From: Epiperipatus broadwayi | Lineage: Eukaryota > Onychophora > Udeonychophora > Euonychophora > Peripatidae | Assembly: GCA_028023455.1 (NCBI GenBank) | Contig: JAQFVV010012397.1 | Coordinates: 372,001 to 436,000 of the forward strand | Reading direction: 5' to 3' | DNA: 64,000 nucleotides | In this document: positions 20,921 through 33,704 of the stretch, one piece after another | Layout of the letters: each line of letters starts with the position of its first letter | How positions within the stretch are numbered: position 1 is the stretch's first letter | Program-made: the position numbers and the translations under genes | Notes under the pieces: generated by a model | Database searches by the model: none | What the model was told of the DNA's origin: nothing | What the model saw: only the letters and a program-made list of their open reading frames with translations

Positions 20921-23900
20921 AGGAAAAACTGCTAATGAACAAGTAATGAGCACGATAGGGCAAGTAATGGAAAGGATATAAGATTAAGGTCATATATATA
21001 TATATTGTAACAAAATTTAAAGTAGTTCAAAAGAAATGTTAAATAATTAAGAAATGTCAAATATTGTTAAAAAATTATGAATCCAAAAATATTAAAATAT
21101 TAAACATTCAAATATTATATTCATGGCAACTTAATTAATAAAGATGATTCCAAATGTATTTAATAATTATGAAAAGATTCAAATATAAATCTTGTAACTA
21201 ATAAACGAAAAGCATTGTAGCTTAAATTAAATTATGAGAAGAATACCTGAGTAGTGGCTATTAAACAAAAAGGTCAGACTGAGTTATCAATCATATTAAG
21301 GGTCATTGGACTAAATGAAATATATTTCTATAATTAGATTTCTCAAAATATCACAATATCAAGAATTATAAACAAATTATTAATAACAACTATTATAACT
21401 CAGGTATATGGAAATCACGTGAGGTGAGTACACTAGTAACTCAATAAAATATCTGCTCAGGTATACAGATAGTAGATTTTATCCACTTTCATTTCTTGGT
21501 TTGATGTTCAAGTGCATATCCAAACAAATACCAAGTGAATATGGTCTAGCAGGGCGCCACTAGATTATTTGAATCTAGACACAGTTATATCTAATAACCT
21601 TTTCACATGTACCAGGTTTGAATCTCTTTTTGGTACTTTATTTCTAATAAACATGGAAGATTTTGCTTTTTAGAGCCATATCACTGTATGCACTAATATC
21701 TAATTAAGCATAAAACATCTTTAAACTAAAGTGGAATTCATTAGACATAAATCATTTCTTAGACCTTAGCATAACAAATGTGTTTCAATATTTTTTTATA
21801 AGTTTTACTAGCTCAGATTACTATTAATTTAGGATGGCAATTCACTCATCCTTGCATGAAATAGATGATGGAATGGTGGTTATAATATTACTAAGAAATC
21901 ACTAAATATTATGAAATCAATATTTATTTATGGCCTTTAAACATTTAAACAGTTCATTAATTAAAACGATGATGACGATGATGATAATGATAACGACAAT
22001 GACAATGGTTTCAATCACAGCTTTAGGACTAAGCCTAAACATAAAATTTAATTTTTATAAAGAAATTCATAATTATTGTTAATCTTAGCATATTTAATCA
22101 TATCTTAAACAACTAATATTCAACCATTGATGAGGAACGATCACATTTGATAAAGACTACTCTTAATGAAATATATACGCCTCGTTTAATAACATAAACT
22201 AATATTTATTACTGCATTTCTAACATATACATAAAAATTTCTATATTTACATGAAAATTTATATTAACAATAACAACAATAATCATAATCGACTGTTTTA
22301 AAATCATAACATTAAATTTTAAATTCCTCCCCCTTTCCCGTAAATGTATTTCAAAAGTATATTGTATCCACAAGAAAAGTATTTCATATAAAAAAAAAAT
22401 ATTCACTCATTGGCACACATACCTTATAAATCTAACATGTAAGCAGAATGTAATAAAAAAAAAATGTTAGTAGAATTGAAAGAGCAAGTTTTAGAAACAA
22501 GTTTTAAATTATTTTCTCCCCCTCTCTTCTACCTCTGAAATGCTATACTTTAACTTGAAACAAAATAATCTAATATTTTAATACTACTTATTACATCACA
22601 TTCACTCGCAATTATACACATATAAAAATATTATTATGTATGTGCGTGTTTTATCCCATAATAGCAAAATATTATTTAAAACCAAAATAATAATACAAAA
22701 AAAATTATTTTACACATTAATATTTCATAACTGTAAATTAATAAACAAATAATTTTGATACATTCAAGATCATTTATGAAGCTCAAAGTTATTATTAGTA
22801 AGACATTCTTGTTTTAATCGATCTGAATAGTCTTTAAAAGTTCTTTAAATAAAATATACCACTTTATTGCTAAAAGTTTATTAAGACTCTGATATCATAA
22901 AGAAAATATATCAAAAGAATTTTTATACTACCAGTTCTTTGTAGCGACTTCTAATGGGTCAAATTTCTCTTGTTTAATGTCTATCTTTGGCAGCAACAAT
23001 TTCCGCATTTCTTTGGAACAATCTCTTTCTTAAAGTGTATAATTATTTGATGATGATGATCCTATTGAGGTTATTTGCTTTAGTGGACAATTTAGAAATT
23101 CTTATACTGATTTTAAATTTTTCCGTTCAGCATGATTCTCGTCGTGGATGAAATACAGCAGTTGTTTTCATATTGTAATTTTTCTGGGGTTCAAACTCAG
23201 TTACTGGAACAATTAATTGGACTTGATGATTAATATTATCAGTAGATTAATTCATCTCCTTTGAATGCAGGTGAATGTTTTCTTCTTTCTATTTAAAAAC
23301 ATCTTATTTCTCTAGCCAGTTGAAAGGTGTAGAATATTATTTTTCAGACAAGACATCTTTTCTTCCTTATATGATCTGCGGCTCCATGACGGTCAGGTCT
23401 TGATGGGATACATATATAATTTTTCTACTCCGTCATTTCTTATATTTTCAACATTCAAAACTTCATAAAAAAAAATGATTTAAAAAAAAAAATTTTTTTA
23501 GCAGAACTAAAATGTTTGTCTGCTTTAGTTTCAATAATTTTTTAAAAGTCTCTCTAACAAATAATGAATGAATGAATGAATGATCTCAACTGATTTTCCA
23601 GACTGCTTTTATATCCGATTTTTGAGTCAACTCACCCAATTAGAGTGCTAGTGTGACTTGCTATCTTTGACCAACCCCCCAAAAAAATCACACACCTGGT
23701 TTTCAGACTTGTCTTAAAAAAAAAGACTTAATCCTTTTTCACGTATATCTGTAATATCTAAAATTGGAGTTTATCTGTAATATCTAAAATTGGAGTTTCT
23801 TTTCTCTAATCTTAAGATAAGACAATTTCAAAATTAGAGTTCCCACCCAGCTTAAACTCCCAAAGTGACAAACAATCATTTACAAAAACAAAATTGCTAC

Positions 23901-24770
23901 AAAAATAGATATCTGATTCGACAGATTTCCTCTTTTAACATAAAATTGTACAAAAAATAATTTGACAGATTTAACCCTTCCTTTTCTTTCAATATTTAAT
24001 AAATGTAAATTTCTGTATGTAATGTACCCACATACTTTATCATTTCAAATCATTCATAAACTAACATTAAATAATATAATTGCTAGCTTAGTAATTATAA
24101 CCTTATTATTTAAAATTAAATCTGTAACTTTTAAATCCCAATTACACTTATAGAAAAGCAAAATAGAAGTATAGAATAAGATATTAGAATTGATCAAGCA
24201 TAGGTTAGTTTTAAAGAAAGTTAAAATGTTGAATATTTGAAATATAAAACAATTAAATAGTTTACACATACATTGCCTATACGTATGCTTTATAACTTTG
24301 CTTTTTAAAGAAAAATTAAAATTTGAATAGTTTAAATGTGTATTACCTTTCAATCAACACACATACAAGTAAAGCATATAATTGTTGACCCACTCTCTTT
24401 CTATCTAAAGCTTTTAGAACTGGACCTTGTAGGGTTTAAACTTGGATGCCCTACAACTTCCTTTTATATAAAAATGTGATGATGATTTTGTTTTACATTT
24501 TCTTACATGCACATTACTATAAATTTAGCTAGTGACTAAATTGTAATGGCACAATATATATATATTAAATACTGACCATAGAATGAATTATAAAAAAAAA
24601 ATTTAGGTAATAAACTATATTAAAAATTACAAAGAAAGAAAATGTTATGAAACTTTGTATATTTCAGAAAAATTTTAAAACAAATGTTTAAACATGGTTA
24701 AAGGACCAGCACAATTGGGGGAGGGAAATGGGCATTGTTAGATTATTGGAAATTTTAGAGTTATAATTTA
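20921..24770. other. AT-rich intronic DNA with a short GC block at 21,545
   Basis: No gene found. At 21,550-21,580 the string AGGGCGCCACTAG followed by ATTTGAATCTAGA closely matches a segment near the left end of the 2.17 kb solo LTR (about 15,958-15,990), and TGTAAC also starts at 21,006. This may be a diverged relative of that LTR, but I cannot define its ends. A 26 bp tandem duplication lies at 23,746-23,797 (unit TATCTGTAATATCTAAAATT plus six bases). Short purine-rich runs occur near 21,966-22,005. Confidence 0.4.
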
Positions 24771-25220
24771 AAATATATTGAACTGGAGACTTTCTCTGCT
24801 TCAAAAATCAACCATTCTAAAATCAAAATTAAAATATATATCTATAAAGATTTGAAAAGGGAAAGGAAAATTTTATTTAAAATTTTGTATTTTTATTTTT
24901 TTTTGTTTTTAGTGTATATGCTATAACACACACACTCGATTATAAATGGAAATCATAACAATATTTTGCTTTGAAAGAGTTTTGATTGAAATAATTTTTT
25001 TTTGTTTGTTTTGCTTTAATCTATTTTAAAAGCAGACAATTATTTTCTAATTTATTAAAAATGGTATTTAAAAAGATAAAGAATAGACCTGGTTAGAATT
25101 GTAATTAAAATCTAGTAAGAGATAAAAAATAGCCCTGACTAAAACTTTTAATTAAGATCTGGCAGGAGATAAAGATTAACCCCAATTAGATTTTAAGATC
25201 TGGCAGAGATAAAAATAGTG

Positions 25221-25228
25221 TATAAAAG
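25221..25228 (+). promoter_or_regulatory. TATA box of left LTR
   Basis: TATAAAAG, at the same relative position as TATAAAA at 29,058-29,064 in the right LTR. Its retention in both LTRs supports a U3 promoter role. Confidence 0.5.
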
Positions 25229-26082
25229 CTCTGTTATTTTGAGTGTGTTTTATATATTTTATATTTTCTAATTGCAGGCTGCTGTCTCATATTTGCCAAT
25301 TACAGATGGTGAGTGGATTTTTGCACATTAGAAAATTGCGTACTAAACATTGCTAATTGTGAATTGCTGATACATAAAGATTTAGTAAGCGCTATATAAA
25401 GATTGCTAAAGGAATTGCATTTAAAAATTGCAAGTGGAGAATTGCTGATTATTATTTGTGGTGCTTTTGCAAATTGCAGATTACTGCCTGCTGACTGCTA
25501 AAAAAATCATTTGAGGAGAAGAAAAATATTAATAAGCTTAATACTGAAAATAGTGACCATCAGTTCATAATGCAGAAAATACTCACCTTAAAGAACCATA
25601 TTAAAAGTATGTTGTGCTGAGCCATCTAATACGAATCCTGGAGCTCGAAATTGTGTCATCATGAACATGTCCTAATTGCCTAGTTCGAAAATGATCCTGA
25701 AGATTGCCTTCATACTCCATGACCAGATAAATGGAGATCAAAAACAACCATCATAATGTAATCCTGATAGAACTTAAACCTTATGAATACTGCTGGAATA
25801 AATCAGATGGAACAACTGTAGCCTGGAAAGTAATTGAACCTTCTATTTTAACCAGGGTTTAAATTTCTAAGTTTAATACTTAAAGAACAAGAAAAAATAT
25901 ATATGATAGGTTTATTTATCTAAGTTTAGATATCATTAATCAATTTATAAATCTTTACTTTATTATATGTATTATTCTTTATGGAATCTATAAAATATAG
26001 TGAATTAGTTTAAGATTTTATTTATCTCTTTGTCGGAAAGTCTATTATGAGTTAATATTTTATAATCATTGTTTTTCTTCAT

Positions 26083-26132
26083 TATTGCTGCTGCCGCCGC
26101 CGCCGTTGTTATTGTTGTTGTTGCTGCTGTTG

Positions 26133-26165
<33 letters not shown>
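26083..26165. repeat. Trinucleotide repeat tract inside the left LTR
   Basis: Consecutive GCT, GCC, GTT and ATT triplets. The homologous place in the right LTR (about 29,917-29,940) has only a short ATT run, so the tract expanded after insertion. Confidence 0.85.
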
Positions 26166-26167
<2 letters not shown>

Positions 26168-26982
26168 TGTTGTTAAAAGCTTTGGCAGATAATAATAGAT
26201 TTTCTTTTTACCTCACCTATTCCCTATTTTAGTTGAAATTAATCTAGTTTAACATGTGTTTGGATTTCCTGCATATGGTGATTTATTGATAAAGTACTTC
26301 TGTTTTTCTAGGATGCCATGTAGTGTATAAATTTTTTTCTTATATTTCAGATTACGTAAAATCGTAATCTTTTCTCTGTGCTTACAAGGAGGAAACCTTA
26401 AGGGCCATATCATAAACATGAGCCCTTATGAGTGTTTAAGAAGATTAAAATATCTTTGTTTTGTCCTGATATTTTCACCGGATTAAGGAAAGATTGCTCA
26501 GCACTGTTCATTGACTTCTGTCCAAAATCGTCTTTATTAAATCTCTAATAAAGGAAAGTGGAAGTTGAGTAGGTAAATCATTGGCAAAAAGATCATACAA
26601 AGCCTTTTAAACTTTGGTGAGAAAACAAAATTATCTGCCAAAATGTGTGATATACCACAATATTCACTTGCATTTTCAGACAAAGAAGACTGGTGAATGT
26701 GGATCAATTTATACATTTTTTTTTACTAATATTTTTTGAATTTAATAAAACTCAAAAATTATTAATAATTCTATTTGTTTTTAGCTGATGTATGTTTCTG
26801 TGTCCTGTCCCTCAATTCTCTGAACAAAGTTTAAGATCTCTTCTCTCCCTAGAACTAACTGGCAGCCTTTATTTTACAACATTAATTATTACTTTAGCTT
26901 TTATCACATAAATCAAATTTTCTAGGTCGACAGTGGCCTAGTGGTTCCCTTAGTGATAAAAAGAAATGGAGTGTCCAGTACA

Positions 26983-28644
26983 ATACAACTGATTTGAAGA
27001 TTTTAGCGCTGCTAATGTGTGGCTTCGAATTGTAAAACCCACATAAAATTTTGTCAGTTAGTTGAGGAATATTTCAGGGGTAGCAAAATTTAATGTTAGG
27101 ATCAGTTTATGCTATTTGGGATATGTGTTTATGGAGCAGTTTGGAGTGGCATTCATCTTTAACACGCTTGTAATTGTGTTATAAATAAATAAATAATCAA
27201 ATAGTATTTTGTGAATTTCTAAAAAAATTTTGAACATAAGGAAGAGTGATAAATAAATATTAAGTAATTATATATTTTAAACTAATAAAAAAAAATTTGA
27301 AACTGAAGTTGAAAAATATAGACAGTGAGATATAATGGGTTTGACTCTTGTTTTTGAAAATGGAATCCAGTGAAGAAAATGATAACAGTGTACTCAATGA
27401 AGAAAGCCCTATTTCTTTCAAAAATCCCCAAGTAGTAGAAAGGGAAAAGGAAGCAACAGAGATACAGGTAATAATGAAGATGATGATGGAAATAATGAGA
27501 GAAAAGAAAGAAATAAAACAAAATCAGCAGGCAATGATGAAAGAAATGGAACAAGGGTTACTGAAAATGGAGCAAAACCAACAAGAAATGAAATGAAGTC
27601 AGCAGGCAATGTGGGAAGACTTGAAAGCTAAAATGAAAGGAATGAGGTAAGAAACAATGGAAGAGTGAAGAAAAACCAGAGACCATAAAAAAAAAATTAA
27701 TGAAAGAAATTTGGAAAGTAGAAAAGAAAGTTAAGGTGGTAAAAGGATATGCGAGGGAAGTTAGAGATGAGTTAAAACAAGTATGCTTGAGGGCAGAGAA
27801 GGTCAAAACAAAGATAGTACATATAGAAGAGATGAGCCAAGATTAGATACAGATGGATAAAATAATATGAGAGCAGTTAGAAATACTAAAGGATGGGGGG
27901 ATCCAGAAAAAATAGAAATGGGGGTAGTGTTTCAAGAAAACTCTTTAGAAGTGAGTAATAAAACAATAGCTATTGCAAAGAAAGGAATGGTGTTTACTGT
28001 GAATGTTGGATTTTCTGATTTAAATATGAAAATGGAAAAGATGGTGTTAGCAAAAATCTATGCAATATTTGGAGATATTGATCTTATTAATGAAGTGCAC
28101 CTGCAACCATGCTGACAACTGCTAGAAAAAGGTAAACATATTGCAATATTTCTTGAAAGTAAGAAGATAAAGAAAAAGTTAGTGGTCAAGAAAAAGTAAA
28201 TGGAAATCCTAATTTATTAAGTCGAATACTAAGAAAAACTGTACTGGAGAGTAAGTTATGGGATGAAATGTCTGAGAAAGAAAAATGCAAGAAACATCAA
28301 CCAGCACTTGCAGCATAATTAAACAGAGAAGTTAGCAACTGCATTCATTTAAGAAATATGACTCATCTAGAAAGCTTAAGAGCTCTTCTTCTTTCATCAG
28401 AAAATGAAGATGAAGAAGAGAAAAAAGAAAGAACCACCACACTGAGGTTACCAGCCAGAAATATTTAAGGGAGAGTTTTTAGTTGTAGAAGTTAAAATTA
28501 GAAGAGATATAACTAGACACAGGATAGAGCAAATGTTCAGCAGGGTTTCTGTGGGGGAGTTTAAATGTTAAAAAAAAAAAAAAAAAAAAAAATTTTTTTT
28601 TTAGGTAGTAAGAAAAATTATTTTACGAGGCGTGATAAGGCAGT
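26983..28644 (+). mobile_element. Internal region of gag-only LTR element
   Basis: A 1.66 kb region between the two LTRs. It holds the gag-like frames at 27,348 and 27,867 and ends after a G-rich stretch GTGGGGGAG (28,551-28,559) that could serve as a polypurine tract, although it lies about 85 bp before the right LTR. A long A-run followed by a T-run sits at 28,569-28,604. I see no protease, RT or integrase motif, so the element depends on partners if it ever moved. No primer-binding site is obvious after the left LTR. Confidence 0.65.
27348..28560 (+). pseudogene. Gag-like coiled-coil protein, broken
   Basis: The first open piece (27,348-27,596) is rich in Glu, Lys, Met and Gln with heptad-like spacing: EIQVIMKMMMEIMREKKEIK, QNQQAMMKEMEQGLLKMEQN. 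This predicts a coiled coil. After stops, a second piece (27,867-28,115) has EKIEMGVVFQENSLEV and VLAKIYAIFGDIDLINEVHL, which looks globular. Further closed-frame stretches up to 28,560 keep a Lys/Glu-rich bias. Position between LTRs suggests a Gag precursor, but no zinc knuckle or known gag family motif is visible, so the function is inferred from position only. Confidence 0.5.
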
Positions 28645-30754
28645 TGAACCAGAGACTTTCTCTGCTCAAAAATCAATCATTCTAAAAATTTTAAAAGAGA
28701 AAAGAAAATTTTATTTAAAATTTTGTATTTTATTTTTTTTTTGTTTGTAAGTGTACATGCCATAACACATGTACTCAATTATAAATGGAATTCATAAAAA
28801 TATTTTGTTTTGAAAGAGTTTTGATTGAAATAATTTTTTGTGTGTGATTTGTTTTAATCTATTTTAAATGCAAATACTTATTTTCTAATTTATTAAAAGT
28901 GGTGTTTAAAAAAATAAAGAATAGCCCTAGTTAAAATTTTAATTAAGATCTAGTAAGAGATAAAGAATAGCCCTGGTTAAAACTTTTTATTAAGATCTAG
29001 TGGGAAATAAAGACTGGCCTTGGTTAGATTTTAAAATCTGGTGGGAGATAAAAATAGTATAAAAAAGCTGTTTTTTTTAATTGCGTCTTCTGTATTTTAT
29101 ATTTGTTAATTGCAGACTGTTGATGTCTTATATTTGCTATATGCTGATTATGGATGGCAAATGGATTTTTGCATATTAGAAAATTGTGTACTAAAGATCA
29201 CTAATTACGAAGTGCTGATATATAAAGAGTTACTAAGTGCGAATTGAAGATTACTAAATTAATTGCATATTAAAAATTGTGACTGAAGAATTGTTGATTA
29301 CTATTTATGGTGCTACTACCTGCTGATTGCCAACTGCTAAAGAAACCATTCGAGAAAAAAAAAAATTAATATGCTTAATATTGAAAATAGCGACCATCCA
29401 TTCATAATGCAAAAAATAACCACCTTAAAGAACCATATTAAAAGTATGCCATGCTAAGCCATCTAAAATGAATCTTGGAGCTTGAAATACTGTCATCATG
29501 AACATGTACTAATTGCCTAATTCTAAACTGATCCTGAAGATTGCCTTCATACTCCATGATCAGCTAAATGGAGATCCAAAGCCATTGTAATGTACATCTG
29601 ATAAAACTAAAACCTTAAGCACACTGCTGGAATAAATTAGACAGGAACAACTGAAGCCTGAAAAGTAATTGAACATTCTTCTATTTTAACCAGGGCTTAA
29701 ATCTCTAAACTTGATACTTAAAGAACAAGGGAAAAAATGTATGATAGGTTTATTTATCTAAGTTTAGATATTATTAATCAATTTATAAATCTTTATTTTA
29801 TTATATGTATTTTTCTTGTGGAAATTATAAAGTATAGAGAATTAATTTAAGATTTTATTTACCGCTTTGTCGGAGAGTGTTTTCTGAGTTAATATTTTAT
29901 ACTCATTATTTTTCTTTATTATTATTATTATTATTAATTGTTGTTAAAACCTTTGGCAGATAATAGTAGCTTTTCTTTTTATCTAACCTGTTCCCTATTT
30001 TAGTTGAAATTAATTTAGTTTAAAATGTATTTGTGTTTACTGCAGACCATGGATCTTTTGACTGGCGATTTATCAATTAAGTAGTTTTATTTTTCTTGGA
30101 TGCCATATAGTGTACGAGATTTTTTTTTTTATTTCAGATTACATAAAATTATAATCTTTTCTCTTTGCTTGCACAGAAGTAATCTTAAGGGTCGTATCAT
30201 AAACCAAGCTCTTACAAGTGTTTAAGGAGCATAGGACATCCTTCTTTTCTCTCGATGTTTTTACCAGGTTAAGGAAAGATCGCTCCTCATTGTTCGTTAA
30301 TTTCTGTCCAAGATCATTTTTATTAAAATCTCTAATAAATGAAGATGGAACTTGAGTAGGTAAATCGTTGGCAAGAAGATGATACAAAGCCCTCTAAACT
30401 TAGATGAGAAAATAAAATTATCTGCTGAAGTATTTGATATACTACCATATTCACTTGCACTTTCAGATAAAAAAGGTTAGAGAATTTGCGTCAACTTTTT
30501 TTTTTTTTTTGACTAATATTTTTTGAATTTAATTAAACTTAAAAATTATTAATAATTATATTTGTTTTTAGCTGACATTTATTTTTGTGTCCTGTCTCTC
30601 AACCTGGACAATGTTTAAGATCTCTTGCTCTCCTTGGGTCTAGTTGGCAGCATTTATTTTGGAATATTAATTATTACTTTAACTTTTATCACCATAGGTC
30701 AACAATGGCCTAGTGGCACCCTCGGTGATAAAAAGAAATGGAGTGTCTGGTACA
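28645..30754 (+). mobile_element. Right long terminal repeat (2110 bp)
   Basis: Begins TGAACCAGAGAC and ends GGTACA, matching the left LTR throughout with many substitutions and small indels. The element is bracketed by an exact 8 bp flanking repeat AAATATAT at 24,771-24,778 and 30,755-30,762. The divergence between the LTRs shows that the insertion is old. Confidence 0.82.
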
Positions 30755-30791
30755 AAATATATCTTTTAATTGTTTTGTAAATATATATATA

Positions 30792-31663
30792 CAACTGAGT
30801 CTCTTTTTACGCAGACTTATTTAACACGATTTTGAAGTTACGCGATTCGTGTTTCACTGGAAGTCGATTTCTGATAATGCGCTATTACTTTAAATAATAA
30901 ATTTCGCGCACTTACGTTATATTGAAAGTAATAGCACATTATTGGAATTCGACTTTCATCTTAGTAATTTCAATATTTTCAGTGCTTTATAATAGTAAGA
31001 TTTTATGCAATAATGAAATTAAAATCATGATTTCCACATTTTATGTATACACATATTAAATTTTACAAGATTATAATGTAAATTTGTTCAAACATTATGC
31101 ATGTTAATTTTGCATTTAAATCGCATTCTGTTTTTGCTTTTTAAAAAAGAACGTAATCAATTATTATTTTCTTATTAATGACACTAATCATTAACGTGCT
31201 CTTAAATTCCAACGAGAGCTAAATGGTTGTATGTCTGGATATCGCGAGCTTCGTAAACAATTAGTAAAATCATCGCTCAAAGATTAATTACTAATTACAT
31301 TGTCACCAGAAAATCATAATAATTTAAACATGTATAAAAAAATGTAAATTACTGTACTGTAAATTATGCATAAAAATATATTATTTTGAATAAAATTAAA
31401 TATTATACTTAAAAAAAGTTTGTCTTGTATCAATTTTTTTCAAATTTGAAATTTTTTATTAGTCATATTTTATTTCCTTATTTTTTTTTGCGCGCGAATT
31501 TTAAAATAATTTTATGTTGGTGCTTTGCTTTTACGCAAATTTTGAAAAATCACAGACCGCACACACACCCCTTTTTCAATGTAAGTTACGTCTATTTTTG
31601 CGCAATTTCGTTTGCGTGTGTTTTCTGAGGAACCTATCTATTGCGTAAAACGAGACCCAGATG
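30792..31663. mobile_element. 872-bp pogo/Tigger-like MITE
   Basis: Left end CAACTGAGTCTCTTTTTACGC and right end, read inward on the other strand, CATCTGGGTCTCGTTTTACGC, give terminal inverted repeats of about 21 bp with few mismatches. The flanks are TA on both sides (30,790-30,791 and 31,664-31,665), the target duplication of Tc1/mariner-group elements. The terminal wording resembles Tigger/pogo elements. There is no transposase frame. An internal hairpin pairs about 30,860-30,894 with about 30,926-30,960. The short open frame at 31,425-31,628 is a by-product of the sequence. Confidence 0.8.
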
Positions 31664-33252
31664 TATATTATAAAAAATTGTAATAAGATTAATCATTTTT
31701 ATGTACATGTATGTATTTTACTAATTATATTTATCTACATGTATGTATTTTACTAATTATATTTATTGTAATGTAATGTAAATAATGTCCAATGAGTATA
31801 ATTACTGTGGAAAAACTGATCATGTCATTAAGGTTTCAATAAGAAATGAAAGACAGGTTGATATATTAAATATTTTTTTTATTTATAGTGTGTTGTCTCT
31901 TTCAATTTTCTTTAAAATTGATTATTTTAAATTTTATATATAAAAGGCAACATTATGGACAAATTTTAACACTGAAATTTGATTATTTAAAATACTCATA
32001 TCACTATCCATCTACTAATCATTAAGATATATATATACACATTATTATTTTTTACATTTTATCATCTGTATTTAGTTTATATTAAGTATATTTTTATTTC
32101 ACTCTTGACAAATAATATTACATAGATATTGATTTATTTGATGAAAGCTCGGCAAATGCTGAATCACACCACTTATATATTAAAATCAAATTATGCAATA
32201 GAAGATAGTTATCCATTCATCATTACTACAGAAAACCAAACTCACTCCATTTATCCTTCCTCTTCTTATTATATCAAAATTTGAATAATAAATTATTCAC
32301 TTCTACGAACTGATCTCTCTATTAGAGTGAGAAACAAACATCTACTAATATCTATTCCAACTAAATTTTTTCTTCAGCTAGTTGAAATAATTTGTTTTAA
32401 ACAACTTAAAAATAATGCAGTATAGTGATTAATATTTTTACCAAGACCCTAACCTAGAAAAATTGTTGCTAATCAGCTGAAGGTTTCTAAACAAGCCTAG
32501 GATTTTTTTCCAATCGATAAATGTTTCATAACTAAACTATATTGTCATATAATTATCAGTTGGTATATGAGTATCTTCATATATAAAGAAAAAAGCCATA
32601 TTTTTGAATTCAGAACTGCTGCAGTTTGGGTTCCCTGAGGATTAATATGACCACCAATTATGTATATAACAACTTTTCCAAATTTCCATGGCTTTTAAAA
32701 TCAATGTACACAAATCCTCAAGAGACACATTGTCAATAATGATCAGGAATTATTTCTACATTTTTGACTTCAGTAAAGTAAAAAAGTCTTCATATGGTAT
32801 TTAATTATATATTGCATTTATAATTGACATATAAATTCCAATTTTTTGACATTTAACTACTGCTAAGTGTTTTTCTTAAAGTTCTGCTATTATGAACATA
32901 ATCAGATAATGTAAAGATTTCAAGCTGAAATAAAAATCAGGTAAGTTTAATATGCAAAACAAAACATGCATTCATAGTGAAGTTTTCATCAATGTGATAT
33001 ATGGATATGACAATAAAGTTGCAGTTTCTAGTTGCTTTTATAAACTTACAATCCTTAATAAAAATTGCTTTATAAAAAAATAGCACAATAATTCTATATT
33101 TAAAAAGTCAATAATTATAATATCATATATAGAATATTTTTCATCAATAACTTTTTTTTTTTACATAATAATGAACTTACATTTATCACAATAAAAAATT
33201 TCGTCTTTTAAAAAATTATTCAAATACATTCATAAAATGTTACAAAACTTAC
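31664..33252. other. AT-rich intronic DNA with a 32-bp tandem duplication
   Basis: A unit starting TACATGTATGTATTTTACTA is repeated at 31,704-31,735 and 31,736-31,767. Otherwise no recognisable feature before the sushi exon at 33,253. Confidence 0.5.
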
Positions 33253-33408
33253 AAATACAAGATGGCAAATGACTCCATGATCCATTTGAATTACAAAAAA
33301 CTTCTGCTGAGCCATTTAACATGAAACCATCATAACACTGAAAGATTGCTCCTTTACTTGTTTTACTTGCAAATGAATTGGAAACTACAGGCGCTTCCCC
33401 ACACATTA
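33253..33408 (-). CDS. Sushi/CCP exon 3 (short type)
   Basis: A 156 nt symmetric phase-1 exon. The cysteines lie in MCGEAP, IFQCY, VFCNS and LPSCI, with tryptophan in SWSHLPSC. It lacks the five-residue stretch around PKGTNG found in the 171 nt exons and has SKTSKGAIF at that place. The acceptor is TTTCAG before 33,408 and the donor GTAAGT from 33,252 downward. It belongs to a local triplet of near-identical short exons separated by introns of only 73 and 67 nt. Confidence 0.88.
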
Positions 33409-33481
33409 CTGAAACAAATAGTGAAGTAAGTACTGAATTGTATTCATTTGCTTTTATTGAATTAAATATTAGCCGACTTAC

Positions 33482-33637
33482 AATTGCAAGATGGCAAATG
33501 GCTCCATGATCCATTTGAAGTACAAAATACTTCTCTTGCTCCACTTAACTTGAAACCATTATAACAATGAAAGATTGCCCCTTTACTTGTTTTATTAACA
33601 AATGAATTGGAAACCACAGGCAGCTCTCCACACATCA
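33482..33637 (-). CDS. Sushi/CCP exon 4 (short type)
   Basis: A 156 nt symmetric phase-1 exon. Cysteines in MCGELP, IFHCY, VFCTS and LPSCN, tryptophan in SWSHLPSC. The donor is GTAAGT from 33,481 downward. The acceptor TTAG lies directly upstream of 33,637. The middle member of the tandem short-exon triplet. It shares AIFHCYNGFKL and FCTSNGSWSHLPSC with its neighbours, showing recent local duplication. Confidence 0.88.
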
Positions 33638-33704
33638 CTAAAACATAAATAAATATTGAATTGCATTCATTTGCTTTTACTAAATAAAATATCAGCTGAC
33701 TTAC

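Larger units (their letters stand above)
24779..26982 (+). mobile_element. Left long terminal repeat (2204 bp) of gag-only LTR element
   Basis: A direct repeat of 28,645-30,754 along its whole length. It starts TGAACTGGAGAC and ends AGTACA (TG...CA). A promoter-like TATAAAAG lies at 25,221-25,228, preceded by several imperfect repeats of a motif like AGATCTGGCAGAGATAAA. A trinucleotide tract (GCC/GTT/ATT) at 26,083-26,165 is much longer than in the right LTR. At about 2.2 kb it is unusually long for a metazoan LTR. Confidence 0.82.

Noticed and set aside
20811-20993. 60-codon frame with Cys-Leu-Pro-Val and Ile-Tyr repeats
   Set aside because: Translation of the GACA/GATA/TA microsatellite.
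27282-27806. Phe/Leu/Ser-rich open frames on the minus strand
   Set aside because: Antisense shadows of the Glu/Lys/Met-rich gag-like frame on the plus strand.
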